From the NCBI RefSeq assembly GCF_001529295.1, contig NZ_LLWK01000037.1, positions 434,001-498,000 on the forward strand: a stretch of DNA of 64,000 bases. The letters are read 5' to 3'. Below are positions 1 through 9,758 of this stretch, in pieces. The first letter of the stretch is position 1; each line of letters starts with the position of its first letter. The translations under genes and the position numbers were made by a program. The DNA comes from Flavobacterium sp. TAB 87 (GTDB lineage: Bacteria; Bacteroidota; Bacteroidia; Flavobacteriales; Flavobacteriaceae). The notes beneath the pieces were generated by a model. It was given only the letters and a program-made list of their open reading frames with translations. It searched no databases and had not been told where the DNA came from.

Positions 1-1036
1 CTAAAGTATGAATGATCTTTTTAGGTGCTGTATTTACAATCTCATTTTGTTGCTCAACATCAAAACCAGTTGCAATAATTGTGACTGCAATAGCATCTCC
101 TAGTTTTTCATCTTCACCGACACCCATGATAATATTGGCATTATGACCCGCTTCGTTTTGAATGTGATCATTAATTTCTCCAATTTCATCTAAAGTTATT
201 TCGCTTGTTCCAGAAACGATAAGCAACAATACGTTTTTGGCTCCAGCAATTTTATTATCATTTAATAATGGAGAATCCAATGCAGAAACAATAGCTTCTT
301 TAGCACGGTTTTCACCGGACGCTTCTGAAGATCCCATTATTGCAGTTCCACTATTAGACAATACGGTCTTTGCATCACGTAAGTCAATATTCTGTGTATA
401 ATGATTGGTAATTACTTCTGCAATTCCTCGTGATGCAGTGGCCAAAACCTCATCTGCTTTTGAGAAACCTGCTTTGAAACCCAAATTACCGTAAACTTCT
501 CTTAATTTATTATTATTAATTACGATTAACGAATCTACTTGCTTTCTTAATCGCTCAATTCCTAATAACGCTTGCTCTTGACGCACTTTTCCTTCAAACA
601 GAAATGGAATAGTTACGATACCAACAGTTAAAATTTCTCTTTCTTTTGCCAACTGAGCAATAACTGGAGCAGCACCTGTTCCTGTTCCTCCACCCATACC
701 AGCCGTTATAAAAAGCATCTTAGTATTGCTGTCTAACATTTTTTCAATATCAGATATACTCTCTATCGCTGATTGCTGCCCCACATCTGGGTTTGCACCT
801 GCGCCTAATCCTTCAGTAAGATTAACTCCTAACTGAATTTTATTTGGAACTGGGCTACTTTGTAACGCCTGTGAATCTGTATTACAAACAATAAAGTCAA
901 CTCCATTAATCCCTTGTCTAAACATGTGATTAATTGCATTACTACCACCACCACCTACACCTATCACTTTTATTACATTTGATTGATTTTTAGGTAAATC
1001 AAATGAAATACTTCCAAATTCTGAGTTGCTCATCAT
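1..1036 (-). CDS. ftsZ: cell division protein FtsZ (3' end cut by window edge)
   Basis: FtsZ is the tubulin-like GTPase that forms the cytokinetic ring at mid-cell. The translated piece begins MMSNSEFGSISFDLPKN and carries the GGGGSNA loop near residue 30 and the tubulin signature GGGTGTGAAP near residue 110, followed by the T7-loop and C-terminal GTPase subdomain. About 345 codons are present; the variable linker and the C-terminal peptide that binds FtsA lie outside the window. Two adjacent ATG codons (1036 and 1033) could start translation. It is the last visible gene of the dcw cluster, 64 bp after ftsA. The identification is secure. Confidence 0.97.
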   Translation of the reverse strand, partial: MMSNSEFGSISFDLPKNQSNVIKVIGVGGGGSNAINHMFRQGINGVDFIVCNTDSQALQSSPVPNKIQLGVNLTEGLGAGANPDVGQQSAIESISDIEKMLDSNTKMLFITAGMGGGTGTGAAPVIAQLAKEREILTVGIVTIPFLFEGKVRQEQALLGIERLRKQVDSLIVINNNKLREVYGNLGFKAGFSKADEVLATASRGIAEVITNHYTQNIDLRDAKTVLSNSGTAIMGSSEASGENRAKEAIVSALDSPLLNDNKIAGAKNVLLLIVSGTSEITLDEIGEINDHIQNEAGHNANIIMGVGEDEKLGDAIAVTIIATGFDVEQQNEIVNTAPKKIIHTL

Positions 1037-1100
1037 AATATTGGTTTTTTTATTTATTATTAAATTCTTGTCTTATTTTTATTTTTCCCTTTTTTTTAAT

Positions 1101-2480
1101 CTATTCTGCGTTGTCTAAAAAATCTTTAATTTTGTCGACGTAACGGTCAAAGAATGATCTTCTGATTTTATTTTCAGTAGATTCTTCTATAACTGGCACT
1201 GGTTTTAACTCCTGTTCATCCTTCTCTTCATAATTTTCTTGTACTTCATGTCGTACTGTAGCTTTTTGAAATTGTCTTGGCTTTTCTTTTGTAGAACTGA
1301 CCGTAATCGCACTTTGCGAACTATTTTCAATACTATTCATGACCAATCCAACTGCAGTTGCATATAACGGACTTGAAATTTCTTCGTCTGAATTTCCCGC
1401 TAAATGCTCGTTTGGATAACCAATACGAGTATCCATGCCAGTAATGTATTCAACTAATTGTTTGATATGTTTTAGTTGTGCTCCGCCCCCAGTTAACACA
1501 ATACCAGCAATTAATTTCTTACGTGGATCTTCATGACCGTATTCTTTAATTTCGGTAAAAACTTGCTCTATAATTTCAATAACGCGTGCATTAATGATTT
1601 TAGATAAATTTTTTAAAGAAATTTCTTTTGGCTCTCTTCCTCTCAGTCCTGGAATAGAAACGATCTCATTGTCTCTATTTTCTCCTGGCCAAGCCGAACC
1701 AAATTTAACTTTTAGTAATTCTGCTTGTTTTTCAATAATCGAACAACCTTCCTTGATATCGTCTGTAATTACATTTCCTCCAAAAGGGATAACAGCAGTA
1801 TGACGAATAATACCATCTTTAAAAATGGCCAAATCTGTCGTTCCTCCGCCAATATCAATTAAGGCGACACCTGCTTCTTTTTCTTCTTGACTCAAAACAG
1901 CATCCGCCGAAGCCAAAGGTTCTAAGGTTAAACCAGATAATTCAATTCCTGAACTTTGAATACATCTTCCCACATTTCTGATCGAAGATGCTTGACCAAC
2001 CACAACATGAAAGCTAGACTCTAAACGTCCACCATACATCCCAATCGGTTCTTTAATTTCAGATTGTCCGTCAATTTTAAATTCTTGTGGTAAAACGTGA
2101 ATAATTTCTTCTCCTGGCAACATGGCTAGTTTATTCACCTGATCAATTAAAAGCTGAATGTCGTCTTCTCCAATAACTTCCTCTGGATTACTTCTGCTGA
2201 TGTAATCGGTATGCTGAATACTGCGAATGTGCTGCCCTGCGATACCCACAACGACATCTTTTATCTTGTAACCTGAATTATTTTCTGCTTCTTGTATTGC
2301 TTGTTGAATAGACTGAATTGTTTGCGTAATGTTATTTACGACACCTCTTGCCACACCTAAGCTTTTAGATTTTCCAATTCCTAAAATCTCAAGTTTACCA
2401 TACTCATTTTTCTTACCAATCATGGCAACAATTTTGGTTGTTCCAATATCTAGACCTACTGCAATATTATCTTTTTCCAT
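1101..2480 (-). CDS. ftsA: cell division protein FtsA
   Basis: FtsA is an actin-like ATPase that anchors FtsZ filaments to the inner membrane and recruits later division proteins. The 459-residue protein shows the phosphate-1 motif DIGTTK at residues 11-16, the phosphate-2 motif DIGGGTTDLAIF near residue 210 and the adenosine motif LTGGGAQL near residue 328. After a charged linker it ends in a short amphipathic helix (RRSFFDRYVDKIKDFL), the expected membrane-targeting sequence. It starts 6 bp after the ftsQ stop, so the two are probably co-translated. Length and motif order are normal for the family. Confidence 0.97.
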   Translation of the reverse strand: MEKDNIAVGLDIGTTKIVAMIGKKNEYGKLEILGIGKSKSLGVARGVVNNITQTIQSIQQAIQEAENNSGYKIKDVVVGIAGQHIRSIQHTDYISRSNPEEVIGEDDIQLLIDQVNKLAMLPGEEIIHVLPQEFKIDGQSEIKEPIGMYGGRLESSFHVVVGQASSIRNVGRCIQSSGIELSGLTLEPLASADAVLSQEEKEAGVALIDIGGGTTDLAIFKDGIIRHTAVIPFGGNVITDDIKEGCSIIEKQAELLKVKFGSAWPGENRDNEIVSIPGLRGREPKEISLKNLSKIINARVIEIIEQVFTEIKEYGHEDPRKKLIAGIVLTGGGAQLKHIKQLVEYITGMDTRIGYPNEHLAGNSDEEISSPLYATAVGLVMNSIENSSQSAITVSSTKEKPRQFQKATVRHEVQENYEEKDEQELKPVPVIEESTENKIRRSFFDRYVDKIKDFLDNAE

Positions 2481-2486
2481 CTTCTA

Positions 2487-3209
2487 TTATTTTGTGCAAA
2501 CTACTTGTTGTGTAAATCGGAGATCAATCTTTTTATAATTATATAACGAACTATCTAAAACAGCTTTCTGAAAAAAAGCTTTATAATTATCGAATTTGCG
2601 TTTCACATGAACCATCCTCCCAAAATCAATTGTATAATTGAAATTTCGGTTCAGCATTTTTAAGCTTCCATTTGGCATAACTTCAACCGCAATTATGTTC
2701 TTTTTCAAGAATGAATCGTTGTCAATTATACTAAATACAGAAGCTAATTCTTCGTTATTGTCTTTGTTAATTTTTCCTGATACAAGAGGAACTCTGGCTG
2801 TAAAATTAGCCGATAGTGGTATTTCAATTCCCTTAGAATCTAAATAGAAAGAGCGGTTGGTATTGAATATTCTGGCAATCGGGGTCTTTTGCTTAACTAC
2901 AGCTTTCAAAACACCATCAATTGTAACAAACACTTGCGATTCTTCAATCGTAGGTTGTTCATTCAACACTTTTTCTATCTTGTTCAAATCTAACTCTTCT
3001 TTCGTAATGCTAGAAGCCTCTCGTTTATTTTCTATTAACAATTTATTAACCGATTCTGGTGTGATTAAAAGTGCATTATCGCCTACGAAAATAACCGCAG
3101 ATTTACTCAACTTTCTGCTTTCATTTCGATGTAACGAAAATGAATACAGAAAGAAAACCAATCCAATCATTAGTAGTAAACGAATATTTGTCCAATTAAA
3201 CACGCTCAT
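2487..3209 (-). CDS. ftsQ: cell division protein FtsQ
   Basis: FtsQ is a bitopic membrane protein that links the cytoplasmic Z-ring to periplasmic septum synthesis. The 240-residue product has a short cytoplasmic start, one transmembrane helix at about residues 9-25 (LLLMIGLVFFLYSF) and a periplasmic region with a POTRA-like part and a beta domain. Sequence similarity within this family is low, so the call rests on size, topology and its position between murC and ftsA. Its start overlaps the murC stop by 14 bp, suggesting translational coupling. Confidence 0.9.
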   Translation of the reverse strand: MSVFNWTNIRLLLMIGLVFFLYSFSLHRNESRKLSKSAVIFVGDNALLITPESVNKLLIENKREASSITKEELDLNKIEKVLNEQPTIEESQVFVTIDGVLKAVVKQKTPIARIFNTNRSFYLDSKGIEIPLSANFTARVPLVSGKINKDNNEELASVFSIIDNDSFLKKNIIAVEVMPNGSLKMLNRNFNYTIDFGRMVHVKRKFDNYKAFFQKAVLDSSLYNYKKIDLRFTQQVVCTK

Positions 3210-4545
3210 TTAATCTCTTTTTTATAGTTGGCACCAATTCTCCTATATCGCCCGCTCCGATCGTAACAATTACAGCTGCCTCATTAGCAGCAATCGCTTC
3301 TAATAAGTCGTTTTTAGCAACAATCTTTTTATTTAAATTTGTCATTTTTCCCAATAACCATTCTGAAGTCACCCCTTCCATTGGCAATTCTCTAGCTGGG
3401 TAAATATCAAGCAAAAATACTTCATCGAAAGCAGATAAACTAGCAGCAAATCCATCAATAAAGTCTTTTGTTCTACTAAATAAGTGCGGCTGAAAAATAG
3501 CTAAGACTTTTCGATCCGGATACAGTTCAGTAACTGCTTGATGCACTGCATTTATCTCTGTTGGATGATGTGCATAATCATCAATATATACTAAATTATT
3601 TTTTTTAATCTGATAAGAAAATCTTCTGCGAATGCCTTTAAAAGATGCCAATGCCGACTGTATTGCTTGAGTAGAAGTACCATATGTTTTAGCCATTGCC
3701 AATGCCATTAAAGCATTCATCAGATTGTGCTTTCCTGGTAATCCAAAACGCAAATCGGTAAGAATTTCTGTCGGAGTTTGCACATCAAAAATGTAATTTC
3801 CATCGTCAATTCTCACATTAAAAGCCTTAAACTGAGCCTCTTTATTTACTGCACAAGTTACTCCTTCTAGATCCAGTTCTTCAGCCACAAAAAGATGTTC
3901 TCTATCTGTAATTTTTGATGCAAATTCTCTAAATGAATCCTCAATTGCTTCGCTTGAACCATAAATATCTAAATGATCGGCATCCATTGAAGTTACGCAA
4001 GCAATGTCTGGATGTAGGTGTAAAAAAGAGCGATCAAACTCATCTGCTTCGACAACAGTTACCGTTTTGCCGCTACCAATTAAATTTGAATTGTAATTCT
4101 CGACTATTCCACCAACAAAAGCAGTTACGTCTGCCCCACTTTCAAATAAAATATGCCCTAAAATTGCAGATGTGGTAGTTTTTCCATGTGTACCCGCTAC
4201 CGCAAAACAAAAAGTATCATTGGTAATAATTCCAAGTACTTCTGCTCTTTTACGAATGTTGTAATTTCTTTCTACAAAATAGTTCCATTCTGAATGTGAT
4301 TTTGGTATTGCTGGCGTAAAAATTACCAACGTATTTTCGTCACAAAAGTCAACCGGAATTAAACTAATATTATCCTCAAAATGAATATCTATACCGTTTT
4401 CAATTAATTCAGTAGTCAACATCGACGGCGTTTTGTCGTACCCGCAAACATTTTTTCCAATGTTTTTAAAATAACGAGCCAACGCACTCATACCGATACC
4501 ACCGATACCTATAAAATAAACGTTATGTATTTGATTTAGATTCAT
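3196..4545 (-). CDS. murC: UDP-N-acetylmuramate--L-alanine ligase MurC
   Basis: MurC adds L-alanine to UDP-MurNAc, the first step of stem-peptide assembly in the cytoplasm. The chosen start (ATG at 4545) gives 449 residues beginning MNLNQIHNVYFIGIGGIGMS; the open frame extends 20 codons upstream, but that part is lysine-rich and unlike the family. Visible motifs are the nucleotide-binding GIGGIGMSALA, the ATP loop GTHGKTTT near residue 117, the Mur ligase EADEFDRSF, and YAHHPTEI in the C-terminal domain. A 154-bp AT-rich gap separates it from murG upstream; its end overlaps ftsQ. Confidence 0.96.
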   Translation of the reverse strand: MNLNQIHNVYFIGIGGIGMSALARYFKNIGKNVCGYDKTPSMLTTELIENGIDIHFEDNISLIPVDFCDENTLVIFTPAIPKSHSEWNYFVERNYNIRKRAEVLGIITNDTFCFAVAGTHGKTTTSAILGHILFESGADVTAFVGGIVENYNSNLIGSGKTVTVVEADEFDRSFLHLHPDIACVTSMDADHLDIYGSSEAIEDSFREFASKITDREHLFVAEELDLEGVTCAVNKEAQFKAFNVRIDDGNYIFDVQTPTEILTDLRFGLPGKHNLMNALMALAMAKTYGTSTQAIQSALASFKGIRRRFSYQIKKNNLVYIDDYAHHPTEINAVHQAVTELYPDRKVLAIFQPHLFSRTKDFIDGFAASLSAFDEVFLLDIYPARELPMEGVTSEWLLGKMTNLNKKIVAKNDLLEAIAANEAAVIVTIGAGDIGELVPTIKKRLNERV

Positions 4546-4699
4546 TGTTTGTGTTTTGCTTTGACTATTTACCTTATTTTTTTTTGTTAAAAAACTAACA
4601 ATCAAATCATTGTAAATACTACATTAGAAGTAAGGTGGTTGGTCCAAAAATACCATTCCACATTACATTTAATTTCTACAATTATTATTAAAAGTTATA

Positions 4700-5785
4700 T
4701 TATATCAACTTTTTAATCTCTTCTACGATGGCTTTTGTTGCATTCGGTAAAGCTAATTTCCTAATATTTTCGCTGAGCTGAATTTGTTTGCCTTGATCTT
4801 TCAGTAATGCTTCGAATACCAAACTAAATTCCGCATCCAATTCGGACTCTTTTAACAAAATAGCACCCTTTTGATTCACAACAGCTTGTGCATTTTTTGT
4901 TTGATGATCTTCTGCTACATTGGGCGACGGAATAAAAATAACAGGCTTACCTACTAAACACAATTCTGAAACTGATGAAGCTCCTGCTCTGGAAATAATA
5001 AGATCAGCAGCGGCATAAACTAGATCCATTCGTTCGATAAAATCAACCACTTTAACTCCTTCTTTATTGTGTTTATTATACTCATCGAAATATAATTTTC
5101 CGCATTGCCATATTACTTGCACGTTTTGTGCCAACATTTTTGAAAGTTCCTGCTCTACTAACTGATTGATTCGTCTAGCACCTAAACTTCCGCCCAATAT
5201 CAGTACTGTTTTCTTACTAATATCCAACTCATAAAAAGCCATTGCTTCGGCTCTTTTATCGGCAATATCAATTAAATCTTGACGCACAGGATTACCTGTT
5301 AATACCATTTTTGAGGCAGGAAAAAAACGCTCTAAATTTGGGTAAGCAACGCAAATAACGCTGGCTCTTTTACTCAATAATTTATTGGTAATACCAGGAT
5401 ATGAATTTTGCTCTTGAACAACGGTCGGAATTCTAGCTGCAACAGCCATTTGCAATAACGGACCACTTGCAAATCCACCAGTACCAATTACTACATCGGG
5501 TTGAAATGATTTAATTATTTTTCTGGCTTCCCACAAACTGTCAGTTAATTTGACCGGAAATATTAAATTTTGAAAAGTAAGTTTTCTTTGTAAACCCGCG
5601 ATCCACAGTCCTCTTATAGCATATCCTGCCTGAGGTACTTTTTGCATTTCCATTTTATCTCTGGCTCCTACAAAAAGAAATTCGGCATCTGGAAATTGTA
5701 ATTGTAATTCATTTGCGATCGCAATCGCAGGATAGATGTGTCCTCCTGTTCCGCCTCCACTTAATATGAATTTATACTTTGCCAT
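4700..5785 (-). CDS. murG: undecaprenyl-PP-MurNAc-pentapeptide GlcNAc transferase MurG
   Basis: MurG transfers GlcNAc to lipid I to make lipid II at the inner face of the cytoplasmic membrane. The 361-residue protein opens with the glycine-rich loop [12 protein letters not shown] at about residues 9-20, has GTGGFASGP near residue 100 and a second glycine-rich motif [10 protein letters not shown] near residue 198. The donor-site motif [12 protein letters not shown] is near residue 265, as in GT28 family enzymes. It lies 35 bp downstream of ftsW on the same strand. The length is typical. Confidence 0.97.
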   Translation of the reverse strand: MAKYKFILSGGGTGGHIYPAIAIANELQLQFPDAEFLFVGARDKMEMQKVPQAGYAIRGLWIAGLQRKLTFQNLIFPVKLTDSLWEARKIIKSFQPDVVIGTGGFASGPLLQMAVAARIPTVVQEQNSYPGITNKLLSKRASVICVAYPNLERFFPASKMVLTGNPVRQDLIDIADKRAEAMAFYELDISKKTVLILGGSLGARRINQLVEQELSKMLAQNVQVIWQCGKLYFDEYNKHNKEGVKVVDFIERMDLVYAAADLIISRAGASSVSELCLVGKPVIFIPSPNVAEDHQTKNAQAVVNQKGAILLKESELDAEFSLVFEALLKDQGKQIQLSENIRKLALPNATKAIVEEIKKLI

Positions 5786-5820
5786 ACTGTTTAAAAAATA
5801 GTGTTGTTTAATGTGTTTTT

Positions 5821-7119
5821 CTACTTCATCACCGCTTCCATTGGATTTTTAGATTGTTCTTCGATAGAGTATGATTCCTCATCGAGATTTTCTTCGTCCA
5901 TCTCCTTGTCAATCAAACGCTGTAGCGCTTCATCACGTAACTCTTTATTTTTTAATTTTTCTTTTTGTTCTTCTTCTATTTCTTCGTCTTTTTTAGTCAC
6001 GTTGATGATAATTCCTAAAGCGAAGCAGGTAATCCAAATTGAACTTCCTCCACTACTAATAAGTGGCAAAGTCTGACCAGTGACAGGCAGTAATTCGACT
6101 GCAACTCCCATATTAATCATCGCTTGAAAAATCATGGGAAACCCCAGACCAACAACGACGAGTTTACCAAATAAAGTGCTTGCTTTATGAGAGGCAACGA
6201 CGAAACGCATTAAGAGCAATAGGTATAAAAATATAATAACTACCCCGCCTATTAATCCATATTCTTCGATGATAATTGCATAAATAAAATCGGAAGAAGA
6301 TTGCGGTAAAAAATTCTTTTGTACACTTTTACCAGGTCCTAATCCACCTAATTGTCCCGAAGCTATTGCAATTTTAGCTTTTTCAATTTGATAATCGTCT
6401 TCATCGGCTTTATCCGTTGTGAAATTTTCAATACGACTCCCCCAAGTATTTACGCGACTAAAAAAATGAGATTCTGGAAATGCTTTTGCTAAAAGCAAAA
6501 AGAATAAGAAAGCAGCGATGGCGCATCCAATTACAATTCCAATATGTTTTATTGGGTACCTACCAATAAAAGCCAACATTAAAACCATCGAAAAAATTAA
6601 AGCTGTAGTTGAAAAGTTAGCGGGTAATATTAATATTAATGTAACAAAAACCGGAATCCATAATTGAATTACTGATGTTTGAAAACTATCTGGTTCTTCT
6701 CTTTTTTTAGACAAATATCGAGCTACAAATATAAAAAGTACTACCGCAGCTAATGTAGAAGTCTGAAAGCTGAAACCCATAAAAGGCACTTGTAACCACC
6801 GACTTGCATTAGCTCCACCGACCACTCTACCATTAACTAATGTAAGAAGTAATAGAAACCACACAATTGGCAGTAAAAACTTAGAAAAAGTTCTAAAATA
6901 ATGGTACGGAATTTTGTGAACTCCAAAAATAATCGCAAAACCAACTCCAATATGAAAAAAATGTTTAAGCAAATAGCCTAATGTATTTCCTGTCCCTAAA
7001 CCAATATAAGCCAAATTACTACTCGCGCTAAAAACTGGCATAAATGAGAACAGCGCTAATAAGGCCACGAAAGTCCATATTGCTTTATCCCCTTTTAAAT
7101 AGCTTACTAGCTCTTTCAT
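5821..7119 (-). CDS. ftsW: septal peptidoglycan glycosyltransferase FtsW (SEDS family)
   Basis: FtsW is the SEDS-family polymerase that works with the transpeptidase FtsI to build septal peptidoglycan from lipid II. The 432-residue protein has about ten hydrophobic segments, and the SEDS signature near its end, [14 protein letters not shown], is intact. After the last membrane helix ([10 protein letters not shown]) there is a cytoplasmic tail of roughly 60 residues that is almost entirely charged and probably helical. I expect such a tail in related flavobacteria; it is absent from the E. coli protein. The gene sits between murD and murG in the usual order. Confidence 0.95.
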   Translation of the reverse strand: MKELVSYLKGDKAIWTFVALLALFSFMPVFSASSNLAYIGLGTGNTLGYLLKHFFHIGVGFAIIFGVHKIPYHYFRTFSKFLLPIVWFLLLLTLVNGRVVGGANASRWLQVPFMGFSFQTSTLAAVVLFIFVARYLSKKREEPDSFQTSVIQLWIPVFVTLILILPANFSTTALIFSMVLMLAFIGRYPIKHIGIVIGCAIAAFLFFLLLAKAFPESHFFSRVNTWGSRIENFTTDKADEDDYQIEKAKIAIASGQLGGLGPGKSVQKNFLPQSSSDFIYAIIIEEYGLIGGVVIIFLYLLLLMRFVVASHKASTLFGKLVVVGLGFPMIFQAMINMGVAVELLPVTGQTLPLISSGGSSIWITCFALGIIINVTKKDEEIEEEQKEKLKNKELRDEALQRLIDKEMDEENLDEESYSIEEQSKNPMEAVMK

Positions 7120-7183
7120 AATTTCTTTTTATTTAAAGTTTAAATTTTTCAAGTGGCAAAACCAGAAACTTAAAACGATAATT

Positions 7184-8515
7184 TTATAGGTTTTGCACTG
7201 CTTGCTTAAACTGTCTCCCTCTGTCTTCATAGTTTTCAAATAAATCAAAACTGGCGCATGCTGGCGATAATAATACAGCATCTCCTTTTTCGGTTAAGCG
7301 TTGTGCCGTTTTAACTGCATCTTGCATGTTATTTACTTCAACCATCATGTCTACTACATTTCCAAAAGCATCAATAATTTTTCTATTATCAACTCCCAAA
7401 CAAATAATTGCTTTCACTTTCTCGCGAACCAAAGACATCAATTCGTTATAGTCATTTCCTTTGTCTACTCCACCAACAATCCAAACTGTTGGTCCATTCA
7501 TACTATCTAACGCAAAAAAAGTTGCATTTACATTGGTTGCTTTAGAGTCGTTAATGTATTGTACGTTTTGAATTTTTAAAACTTTCTCTAAACGATGCTC
7601 AACTCCTTGAAAATTTGATAAACTCTCACGAATAGTAGCCTTACGGATTTGCATTAATTTTGCTACAGAACTTGCTGCCATGGCGTTTTTCATATTATGT
7701 TTCCCCTCTAGCGCAATGTATTCAGTGTCCATTGTAAACTCTTCGTGGTTGATTTTTACTTCCATTTTATTATTTTTTATTGTTGCCCCCTCTTCAAACT
7801 CCTTGGTAAGAGAGAAAGGAATTAATTTTGCTTTTATTTTATTATTAGACAACCAGTTGGTTATGGCTTCGTCATCTGCATCGTAAATCAAATAATCTTC
7901 CTCGGTTTGATTTTTAGTTATTCGAAACTTAGCATCAATATAATTTTCATATTTATACTCATATCGATCTAAATGATCGGGACTAATATTCGTTATTATG
8001 GCAATATCTGGTCGGTAATTTACTATTCCATCCAATTGAAAACTGCTCAGTTCTAACACATACACATCAAATTTATTATCGGCTACTTGCCAAGCAAAAC
8101 TCTTTCCGATGTTTCCGCCCAATCCTACATTTAAACCTGCCGATTTTAGCAAGTGATAGGTTAGCATTGTAGTGGTTGTTTTACCATTGCTACCTGTAAT
8201 TCCAATTGTTTTTGCTTCTGTGAACGGAAACGCAAATTCAATTTCTGAGATTACGGAAATTCCTTTTTCAACTAGCTTTTTTACAATTGCTGCTTTGTCA
8301 GGAATTCCAGGACTTTTCATTACTACATCGGCATTTAAAATTAATTCCTCTGTATGCTGTAATTCTTCCCAAGCAATATTATTAATTCCAAGAACTTCTT
8401 TATAACTCTCCTTTATTTTTCCAAAATCAGATACAAAAACATCGTATCCTTTTTTCTTTCCTACTATTGCAGTTCCAACTCCGCTTTCTCCTCCTCCTAA
8501 AATTACAAGTCTCAT
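7184..8515 (-). CDS. murD: UDP-N-acetylmuramoylalanine--D-glutamate ligase MurD
   Basis: MurD adds D-glutamate to UDP-MurNAc-L-Ala. The 443-residue protein starts with a Rossmann-like loop (ILGGGESGVG), has the ATP-binding loop GITGSNGKTTTTML near residue 106, the Mur ligase stretch NISPDHLDRY near residue 180, and INDSKATN in the C-terminal domain. Its start codon lies 1 bp after the mraY stop, so the genes are tightly coupled. A short 64-bp gap separates it from ftsW. Length and motifs are normal. Confidence 0.96.
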   Translation of the reverse strand: MRLVILGGGESGVGTAIVGKKKGYDVFVSDFGKIKESYKEVLGINNIAWEELQHTEELILNADVVMKSPGIPDKAAIVKKLVEKGISVISEIEFAFPFTEAKTIGITGSNGKTTTTMLTYHLLKSAGLNVGLGGNIGKSFAWQVADNKFDVYVLELSSFQLDGIVNYRPDIAIITNISPDHLDRYEYKYENYIDAKFRITKNQTEEDYLIYDADDEAITNWLSNNKIKAKLIPFSLTKEFEEGATIKNNKMEVKINHEEFTMDTEYIALEGKHNMKNAMAASSVAKLMQIRKATIRESLSNFQGVEHRLEKVLKIQNVQYINDSKATNVNATFFALDSMNGPTVWIVGGVDKGNDYNELMSLVREKVKAIICLGVDNRKIIDAFGNVVDMMVEVNNMQDAVKTAQRLTEKGDAVLLSPACASFDLFENYEDRGRQFKQAVQNL

Positions 8516-8516
8516 A

Positions 8517-9749
8517 CTATCTTAATTTTAAAGTTAGAATTGACAGAATTGCTAACATGATAGCTACAATCCAAAATCGCGTAACAATTTTACTCTCGTG
8601 ATATCCCTTCTTTTGGTAATGGTGATGGAGCGGCGACATTAAAAATATTCGTCTTCCTTCTCCCCAGCGTTTTTTGGTATACTTAAAATAACTGACTTGC
8701 AAAACCACAGATAAATTTTCTACTAAGAAAATCCCACACAATAACGGAATCAACATTTCTTTACGAACAGCAATTGCCAAAACTGCAATTACCCCACCAA
8801 TAGTCAAACTTCCTGTATCGCCCATAAAAACGGAAGCTGGATACGAATTGTACCATAGAAATCCGATCAACGAGCCCACAAATGCAGAAATAAAAACAGT
8901 CATTTCTCCCGAATTGGGTATGTACATTATATTGAGGTAATTCGAAAAAATGATATTTCCAGAAACAAACGTAAAAATTCCTAGTGCGAGTACTGATATA
9001 GCAGAGGTTCCCGCGGCTAAGCCGTCGATTCCATCTGTTAAGTTAGCACCATTTGAAACTGCGGTGATAATAAAAATTACTACCGGAATAAAAATTAACC
9101 AAGCCCATTTTTCATAGCCTTCACCCGTCCAGGCCAATAATTCTGCATAATCAAATTCATTGTTTTTAAAGAAAGGAATGGTCGTCGCTGTCGATTTTAT
9201 TTCTTGTGGCGCTGGCAAAATAACATTGGTAGTAGAGACTCTAAAACTAGCAGTATTTCCGCCAGTATCGGTTCTAACGGTCACTACGGGACTGAAATAT
9301 AAAACCACACCTACAATTAATCCCAACCCAACTTGTCCAATAATCTTGAATTTACCCTGAAGCCCTTCTTTATCTTTTTTGAAAATTTTTATGTAATCAT
9401 CTATAAAACCGATAATTCCCATCCACAACATTGTAACGATCAGCAAAACGATATAAATGTTCTGCAGTCTCGCAAACAACAATACGGGAATCAGCGTTGC
9501 AAAAATTATAATTAAGCCACCCATCGTTGGCGTTCCTGCTTTTTCATTTTGCCCCTCTAAACCAAGCTCACGAACGGTTTCACCAACTTGCTGTCTGCGC
9601 AAAAAATTGATTATACGTTTACCATAAATCGTAGATAAAAGCAGTGACAAAATAAAAGCCATAGCCGATCTAAAAGTGATATACTGAAAAACTCCTGTTC
9701 CTGGTATATCCCACATCTTGTCTAAATAGTCAAATAAATAGTATATCAT
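8517..9749 (-). CDS. mraY: phospho-N-acetylmuramoyl-pentapeptide transferase MraY
   Basis: MraY moves phospho-MurNAc-pentapeptide onto undecaprenyl phosphate to form lipid I. The 410-residue protein is multi-spanning. The active-site motifs are visible: [12 protein letters not shown] (DDD region), [12 protein letters not shown], and [12 protein letters not shown] with the histidine cluster. It is about 50 residues longer than the E. coli enzyme because of an inserted stretch at about residues 155-210 (polar, Thr/Asn-rich, followed by aromatic residues). I believe this insertion is shared by Bacteroidetes but cannot verify that here. It starts 9 bp downstream of murE. Confidence 0.96.
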   Translation of the reverse strand: MIYYLFDYLDKMWDIPGTGVFQYITFRSAMAFILSLLLSTIYGKRIINFLRRQQVGETVRELGLEGQNEKAGTPTMGGLIIIFATLIPVLLFARLQNIYIVLLIVTMLWMGIIGFIDDYIKIFKKDKEGLQGKFKIIGQVGLGLIVGVVLYFSPVVTVRTDTGGNTASFRVSTTNVILPAPQEIKSTATTIPFFKNNEFDYAELLAWTGEGYEKWAWLIFIPVVIFIITAVSNGANLTDGIDGLAAGTSAISVLALGIFTFVSGNIIFSNYLNIMYIPNSGEMTVFISAFVGSLIGFLWYNSYPASVFMGDTGSLTIGGVIAVLAIAVRKEMLIPLLCGIFLVENLSVVLQVSYFKYTKKRWGEGRRIFLMSPLHHHYQKKGYHESKIVTRFWIVAIMLAILSILTLKLR

Positions 9750-9758
9750 ATGTGGTTT

